In this document: positions 25,758-30,129 of the stretch, one piece after another
Position numbering within the stretch: the stretch's first letter is position 1
Layout: every line of letters starts with the position of its first letter
From: an uncultured Clostridia bacterium
GTDB taxonomy: Bacteria > Bacillota > Clostridia > Lachnospirales > Anaerotignaceae
Length of the DNA stretch: 30,129 bases
Direction: 5' to 3'
Assembly (NCBI GenBank): GCA_910586765.1
Contig: CAJUJJ010000034.1
Coordinates: forward strand, 1-30,129
Notes under the pieces: model-generated
Database searches by the model: none
The model's input: only the letters and a program-made list of their open reading frames with translations
Told to the model about the DNA's origin: nothing
Made by a program: the position numbers and the translations under genes

Positions 25758-26453
25758 ATGGAAAAGTTTAATATATTGGTGTGTGATGATGAAAAATCTA
25801 TTGTAGATGCGATTGAAATTTATTTAAAACAAGAAAATTATAATATTATAAAAGCGTATAATGGAGAAGAAGCATTGCAGGCACTGGAAGAAAATGAAGT
25901 ACATTTGATACTGTTAGATGTTATGATGCCTAAATTAGATGGTTTAAATGCGACAATTAAAATTAGAGAAAGATTAAATATACCTATTATTATATTGTCT
26001 GCAAAGTCAGAAGATACTGACAAAATATTAGGATTAAATTTTGGGGCAGATGATTATATTACAAAACCTTTTAATCCTTTGGAATTGCTGGCAAGAGTAA
26101 AAAGTCAAATGAGAAGGTATACAACGTTAGGTAGCATTGCAGAAAAGAGTAACATCATCAAAATAGGAGGTTTGGAGCTGGACAAAGATGCCAAAGAGGT
26201 ACGTGTAGAGGGAGAAAAAGTAAAATTAACTGCTACAGAATATGGTATATTACAGCTTTTGATGGAAAATGCAGGAAAAGTATTTTCTATTGACCAGATT
26301 TATGAAAATGTTTGGAAAGAACTTTCTTTTGCACCAGAAAACACAGTTTCTGTACATATTAGAAGAATAAGAGAAAAAATTGAAATTAATCCAAAGGAAC
26401 CGAGATATTTAAAGGTGGTGTGGGGAATTGGCTACAAAATCGAAAAAAACTAG
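25758..26453 (+). CDS. OmpR/PhoB-type response regulator
   Basis: This 231-residue transcription factor is phosphorylated by its partner kinase. Residues 1-115 form a receiver domain with acidic pocket D10-D11, phospho-acceptor D54 (LILLDVMMPKLDG), a conserved S/T at about residue 82 (LSAKS) and the KPF motif. Residues about 130-230 form a winged-helix DNA-binding domain (LTATEYGILQLLMENAGKVFS, then NTVSVHIRRIREKIE in the recognition helix and GIGYK at the end). ATG is 12 nt after AAAGGAGGGG. The gene overlaps the kinase gene by 26 nt, a coupled pair. Targets are unknown; the YitT gene downstream is a candidate only by closeness. Confidence 0.93.
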   Translation: MEKFNILVCDDEKSIVDAIEIYLKQENYNIIKAYNGEEALQALEENEVHLILLDVMMPKLDGLNATIKIRERLNIPIIILSAKSEDTDKILGLNFGADDYITKPFNPLELLARVKSQMRRYTTLGSIAEKSNIIKIGGLELDKDAKEVRVEGEKVKLTATEYGILQLLMENAGKVFSIDQIYENVWKELSFAPENTVSVHIRRIREKIEINPKEPRYLKVVWGIGYKIEKN

Positions 26454-28659
26454 ACAATATTTGACTAGGACAAAGATTTTTGCAGCAATGATATATTTTA
26501 TAGGCGTATTAACACTGTATTTGTCAAGTATGATATTTTTAAATATTAGTCAGAATTGGCAGTTTCAGGCTGTTGCTACAAATAGTTATTATGAAACACA
26601 AAATTTTAGACTGCGTTTTGATAAATTATTAAATTATGTAATTAATATATCTATATTTTATAAAGATGAAAATAGTATTGAAGCGGGAGAACATCTTTCA
26701 AGAGAAGATTTGTTAGCAAGTTTTAAAAACTATTATGGTGTTATAGATGGCGTAATTACACAAAGTACAGAAGTAAATGATACTTATGATGGTTTAATTG
26801 TCAAAAATACAATACCAGAAAATTTAAAAAATAATTTTGAGGAATATAAAACGTTAGTAGAAACTCGCCTTTCACAATACAGAAATATGTACATACAAAA
26901 TCAGCTTGAAGTTTACCGCAATATGAAGAGAGAATTGAATGATTATGAAAATTTCTTTTATTATTTAGAAGATGAAAGTGGTATGAAAATAGCAGGTAAT
27001 ATTTCAAAAGAGGGTATCTCTAATATGACAAGAAGCATTATATTAGAAGGTGGTTTTTCTATTGACAATTTGGGATATTATAAAGAATATCATAATGAGG
27101 TACTAGAAAAAAGTGGCTGCAAACTTTACGCAGCAGTAAGAGAGCCACTTTTTCCGGGAGATGCTTTTTATAGAGAACAAGAAGAATTTTATATGATAAA
27201 AAGAAGTTATCCTATATTAATTGGTATTTCAATGATAGCGTGTATAGCCATTATTGCATCATTATTGTATTTAATTAGAGTGGCAGGACAAAAGCAAAGA
27301 GGCGGAGAAATAGAATATATGGTGGTAGATAGAATATATAATGATATTCACATTATACTATTTCTGATATTTAATTGTGTCGCAAGTATGGCAACGTTAA
27401 TGCTTTGTAGCATTATACTATATAACAGTACATATTATTTATGGACATACATTTTTTCTACATTGTTAGGAGCATTACTAATTGTATATAGCACCGTTTG
27501 GCTGAGCTTTACAACAAGTCTTTCCAGACAAATAAAAGGAAAACGTTTTTTTAGCAATACTGTGGTAGCTGCCATATTACAAAAAATTAGTTATTTATTT
27601 AGCGGAAAAACGTTTTGTGGTTGGATTGTATTTTTACTTATGGGTTATGGTATGGCAAATTGTATTATGACAATATTTTTGTTAAGTGCTATATTTTATG
27701 GTAATACAAGTATTGCTTTGCTTTTACTATTGTGCATACTTTTATTTAATGGTACAGCAGCAGCATTTTGTGCAAGAGCATTGGGTTCTCTTACAAAAGT
27801 AATGATTTCTGCGAAAGAAACATCAAAAGGAAATTTAGCTTATGAATTAGATTTAAAAAAGATTTCTCCTTCTTTTAAAAATTTTGCAGAAGATGTAGCA
27901 AATATACAAAGTGGTTTTAAAAGAGCAGTAGAAGAAGCGGTAAAAGGAGAAAGAATGAAAGCAGAACTCATTACAAATGTATCACATGATTTAAAAACAC
28001 CTTTAACTTCTATTATTACCTATGCAGATTTGCTCAAAAAAGAAGAATTAAATAATGAAAAAGCAGAAGAATTTGTAAATGTACTTCATGACAAATCTTA
28101 TCGATTAAAACAACTTATAGAGGATTTAATTGAAGCAAGTAAAGCATCTAGTGGAAATTTAACTGTAACAAAAGAAAAAATAAATTTAAAAATGCTTTTA
28201 ATACAGGCAATAGGAGAATTGGAGGAAAAAATAGAAAAAGCAGGTCTTATCATAAAAATCAACTGTGAAGAAGAAACAAATATTTATGCAGATGGAAGAC
28301 ATATGTGGAGGATATTAGAAAATTTAATATCTAATATTATTAAATATTCTATGGAAAATTCTCGTGTTTATGTAGATATTTTTAAAATGGACGATATGGG
28401 TGTATTAATTATAAAAAATATTTCTGCTACATCTATTGATATTACTCCAGAACAACTTATGGACCGTTTTGTAAGGGGAGATGTTTCACGTACAACAGAA
28501 GGTTCTGGATTAGGCTTATCTATTGCAAAGAGCCTTTCTGAAATACAAAATGGAAAATTTGAAATCAATATTGATGGTGATTTATTTAAGGCAATTGTTA
28601 TGATGCCTATTTGGATAGAAAAAGATACAGAAGAAATAGAACAAACAACAGAACAATAA
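26428..28659 (+). CDS. Multi-pass sensor histidine kinase
   Basis: This 743-residue kinase has an N-terminal membrane helix (18-40), an extracytoplasmic region of about 215 residues and then five more helices (about 262-284, 306-331, 335-360, 397-422 and 425-450). A linker precedes the kinase core. The phospho-acceptor is H520 in NVSHDLKTPL. The N box is ENLISNIIKYS and the G2 box is TEGSGLGLSIAKSL. The usual D-x-G-x-G (G1) box is missing; the equivalent stretch reads IIKNISATSI, as in some related Clostridial kinases. The ligand is unknown. The start codon is TTG, 9 nt after AAAGGTGG, inside the end of the response regulator gene, so the two are translated together. Confidence 0.9.
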   Translation: MATKSKKTRQYLTRTKIFAAMIYFIGVLTLYLSSMIFLNISQNWQFQAVATNSYYETQNFRLRFDKLLNYVINISIFYKDENSIEAGEHLSREDLLASFKNYYGVIDGVITQSTEVNDTYDGLIVKNTIPENLKNNFEEYKTLVETRLSQYRNMYIQNQLEVYRNMKRELNDYENFFYYLEDESGMKIAGNISKEGISNMTRSIILEGGFSIDNLGYYKEYHNEVLEKSGCKLYAAVREPLFPGDAFYREQEEFYMIKRSYPILIGISMIACIAIIASLLYLIRVAGQKQRGGEIEYMVVDRIYNDIHIILFLIFNCVASMATLMLCSIILYNSTYYLWTYIFSTLLGALLIVYSTVWLSFTTSLSRQIKGKRFFSNTVVAAILQKISYLFSGKTFCGWIVFLLMGYGMANCIMTIFLLSAIFYGNTSIALLLLLCILLFNGTAAAFCARALGSLTKVMISAKETSKGNLAYELDLKKISPSFKNFAEDVANIQSGFKRAVEEAVKGERMKAELITNVSHDLKTPLTSIITYADLLKKEELNNEKAEEFVNVLHDKSYRLKQLIEDLIEASKASSGNLTVTKEKINLKMLLIQAIGELEEKIEKAGLIIKINCEEETNIYADGRHMWRILENLISNIIKYSMENSRVYVDIFKMDDMGVLIIKNISATSIDITPEQLMDRFVRGDVSRTTEGSGLGLSIAKSLSEIQNGKFEINIDGDLFKAIVMMPIWIEKDTEEIEQTTEQ

Positions 28660-28674
28660 GCTGAAAAATGTTAC

Positions 28675-28690
28675 TATCCATTTATGGATA
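28675..28690. repeat. 16-bp inverted repeat in the kinase-yitT gap
   Basis: TATCCAT-TT-ATGGATA is a perfect 7-bp inverted repeat with a 2-nt gap, 16 bp after the kinase stop. It may be an operator or a weak hairpin; no T tail follows, so it is not a terminator. With 52 bp between the genes, YitT may be co-transcribed. Confidence 0.4.
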
Positions 28691-28711
28691 TAAGAGAAGG
28701 GAAATGATATT

Positions 28712-29599
28712 ATGTTACATACCATTAGAACATTTATAGCAAGATATATTATGATTACAGTAGGTATTGTATTTGTTTCAATAGGATTGGAAGTATTTTT
28801 AATACCAAATCATATTATTGATGGAGGAATTACAGGTATTTCTATTATGCTAAGTTATTTAACAAATATTCCTTTAAATATTATTGTTGTAATACTCAAT
28901 ATTCCTTTTATATTTGTTTCATCAAAACAAATGGGAAAACGTTTTGCAATAGGATATTTATATGCTATGGCGGCACTTTCTGCTGGTTTGATATTAGCAA
29001 AAAATTTGGAAAGTATTACACAAGACACATTGCTTGCTACATTATTTGGAGGTGTATTGTTGGGTATTGGTGTAGGGCTTGTCATACGATATGGTGCTTG
29101 TATGGACGGAACAGAAATGGCGGCAATATTAATAAGCAAAAAAACAAATACTTCTGTAGGACAATTTGTGTTGATTTGTAATCTTTTTATATTTACAGTA
29201 GCGATATTTATATTTGGTTTTGATAGAGCAATGTATTCTCTTGTAGCTTATTTTGTAGCTTCAAAATTGATAGATACTGTTGTAGAAGGCTCTAATCAGG
29301 TAAAAGCAGCATTAATTGTAACAGAACAACAACAAGCAGTATCACAAGCAATACTAAAAAATTTGGGAAGAACTGTAACCAAAATGGAAGGCGAAGGAAT
29401 GTTCAGTGGAAAAAAAGCAGTATTGTATGTTGTATTAACTCGTGTAGAAGTGACAGAATTGCGTACGGTAATAGAACAAGTAGATATTGAAACAAATAGC
29501 CCTTCTTTTGTAACTATTTTAGATGTGTCAGAAGTAATGGGAAATAATTTAATGAAATACGGAAAGCTGCAAAATAAAGGGCTTTCACGCATACTATAA
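28712..29599 (+). CDS. YitT family membrane protein
   Basis: This 295-residue protein has about five membrane helices (residues 1-195, the DUF161/YitT part, with an IPNHIIDGGITGISIM loop and GVGLVIRYGACMDGTEM) and a cytoplasmic C-terminal DUF2179 domain (about 205-290, with GMFSGKKAVLYVVLTRVEVTEL). The family is widespread in Firmicutes, and no biochemical role is firmly established. ATG is preceded by AGAAGGG about 13 nt upstream. It follows the two-component pair by 52 nt. No clear terminator follows it before the next promoter. Confidence 0.9.
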   Translation: MLHTIRTFIARYIMITVGIVFVSIGLEVFLIPNHIIDGGITGISIMLSYLTNIPLNIIVVILNIPFIFVSSKQMGKRFAIGYLYAMAALSAGLILAKNLESITQDTLLATLFGGVLLGIGVGLVIRYGACMDGTEMAAILISKKTNTSVGQFVLICNLFIFTVAIFIFGFDRAMYSLVAYFVASKLIDTVVEGSNQVKAALIVTEQQQAVSQAILKNLGRTVTKMEGEGMFSGKKAVLYVVLTRVEVTELRTVIEQVDIETNSPSFVTILDVSEVMGNNLMKYGKLQNKGLSRIL

Positions 29600-29647
29600 A
29601 ATATATATTTTGCAAAAAATAGAAATTATCAAAAAATAAAAAAGTGA

Positions 29648-29677
29648 TTGACAAATAGGATATAAATATGCTATATT
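29648..29677 (+). promoter_or_regulatory. Sigma-A promoter of the PTS gene
   Basis: A perfect TTGACA (29648-29653), an 18-bp spacer and TATATT (29672-29677), with an extended TGC before the -10. Transcription would start near 29684, right at the RAT element. Confidence 0.8.
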
Positions 29678-29684
29678 AAAATAA

Positions 29685-29718
29685 ATAGTGTGTTACTGTT
29701 CAAGCAGGCATTAACTAT
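29685..29718 (+). promoter_or_regulatory. RAT element for a BglG/LicT/GlcT-family antiterminator
   Basis: The core TGTTACTGTTCAAGCAGGCA (29691-29710) closely matches the ribonucleic antiterminator consensus known from Bacillus sacB, bglP and ptsG. The outer stem is ATAGT (29685-29689) with ACTAT (29714-29718), and an inner stem pairs CTG with CAG. The 3' half (from 29707) also forms the 5' arm of the terminator that follows. An antiterminator protein bound here would keep the terminator open. No such protein is encoded in the window. Confidence 0.9.
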
Positions 29719-29763
29719 CCAAAATATATTATTATATTATTTTGGGTATTAGTGCCTTTTTTT
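29707..29763 (+). terminator. RAT-controlled terminator before the PTS gene
   Basis: GGCATTAACTATCCAAAATA (29707-29726) pairs with the complementary stretch ending GTGCC at 29756, with a few G-U pairs and one bulge, and is followed by seven T residues (29757-29763). It overlaps the RAT by 12 nt. Confidence 0.88.
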
Positions 29764-29902
29764 GTGCTAATTTTTTATTTTCCTAGGTTCAAATGAAATT
29801 TTAGTGCAAAAAGGGGCACAATACAAAGGAAGAATGATATTTATTCTTCTCTGCATTATAAAATTTTTATTTATTATTTTATAAGAAAAGGAGCGATATC
29901 AC
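29764..29902 (+). other. Distal leader of the PTS gene
   Basis: These 139 bases lie between the terminator and the ATG. They hold a small hairpin, GAAGAAT (29829-29835) with ATTCTTC (29843-29849), and the ribosome site AAAAGGAG (29886-29893). No small gene with a ribosome site is seen. Confidence 0.5.
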
Positions 29903-30080
29903 ATGAAAGATAAAATTTTTGGTGTATTACAAAGGGTTGGACGTTCATTTATGTTACCTATTGCGATATTGCCAGTAGCAGGTTTGTTTTTAGGTATTGG
30001 TGGTTCTTTTACAAATGCGAATATGATTGAAGCATACGGTTTAAGCGGAATATTAGGAGAGGGTACATTTTTGTACGCTA
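29903..30080 (+). CDS. PTS permease EIIC, glucose/N-acetylglucosamine type, 5' fragment
   Basis: Only the first 59 codons are present. They encode LQRVGRSFMLPIAILPVAG, then LGIGGSFTN and GLSGILGEGTF, which is the start of the EIIC domain of the glucose/N-acetylglucosamine/maltose PTS family (PtsG/NagE/MalX). The intact protein would transport and phosphorylate a hexose. Substrate cannot be set from this fragment; the RAT leader favours a sugar-inducible PtsG-like gene. ATG is 9 nt behind AAAAGGAG. The true sequence ends at 30080. The apparent continuation to a stop at 30103 (ending KIGRAHV) is adapter and not protein. Confidence 0.88.
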
Positions 30081-30129
30081 AGATCGGAAGAGCACACGTC
30101 TGAACTCCAGTCACCGCTACATATCTCGT
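30081..30129 (+). other. Illumina TruSeq adapter, index and P7 fragment (artefact)
   Basis: From 30081 the bases read AGATCGGAAGAGC and continue through the 34-nt TruSeq read-1 3' adapter to 30114. An 8-nt index CGCTACAT (30115-30122) and ATCTCGT (30123-30129), the start of the P7 tail, follow. GC content changes abruptly at this point. It is untrimmed library sequence at a contig end. Confidence 0.99.

Noticed and set aside
29899..30114. Minus-strand reading frame of 71 codons starting MTGVQTCALPI
   Set aside because: Its start lies entirely in the reverse complement of the sequencing adapter and the rest is antisense to the PTS gene.

Overview
The window reads as a chromosomal segment of a low-GC, spore-former-type Firmicute of the class Clostridia. 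The DNA is very AT-rich, Shine-Dalgarno sites are strong (AGGAGG and AAAGGTG types), promoters are sigma-A-like, and several gene families are typical of the group: scpA-scpB-dacF-rluB, a T-box leader, a RAT-type antiterminator, YitT, DUF342/FapA and AddA. Genus cannot be fixed from the sequence. I see no tRNA, rRNA, insertion sequence, prophage or CRISPR array. The right end is not biological: from 30081 the sequence is Illumina TruSeq adapter plus an index, so the contig truly ends at about 30080.

Layout, left to right. (1) 1-4240: terminator of an off-window gene, then a promoter and a two-gene unit: a FapA/DUF342 protein and a membrane-anchored Cache-GGDEF-EAL protein whose two cyclic-di-GMP domains both look degenerate. 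(2) 4317-9804: a housekeeping run comprising a site-2-protease-like membrane protein with a broken HExxH motif, the condensin partners scpA and scpB, a dacF-type D,D-carboxypeptidase, a small ribbon-helix-helix-like protein and rluB. It is followed by an odd protein with a tandemly duplicated N-terminal domain and 23 pentapeptide repeats. (3) 9907-13203: a MATE transporter (minus), a twin-DUF4397 protein (plus) and a DegV lipid-binding protein (minus), separated by strong hairpin terminators. (4) 13339-17650: topB, an unrecognised minus-strand gene, then metA behind a methionine-specific T-box leader. (5) 18009-25643: a CPA2 cation/proton antiporter, a CorA-type metal channel, an unrecognised small helical protein, addA without addB beside it, and a DMT exporter. 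(6) 25758-29599: an OmpR-type response regulator overlapping its multi-pass histidine kinase, then a YitT-family protein. (7) 29648-30080: a promoter, a RAT antiterminator/terminator switch and the first 59 codons of a glucose-type PTS permease, cut off by adapter.

Two RNA switches link metabolism to expression. Uncharged tRNA-Met should turn on methionine synthesis through metA, whose Glu111 predicts the acetyl-CoA-dependent reaction. A BglG/LicT/GlcT-family antiterminator, not encoded in the window, should turn on the PTS sugar permease. The most unusual items are the tandem-domain/pentapeptide-repeat protein, the pair formed by FapA and a degenerate c-di-GMP protein, the histidine-to-arginine change in the site-2 protease homologue, and the addA locus in which an unknown helical gene sits upstream instead of addB.
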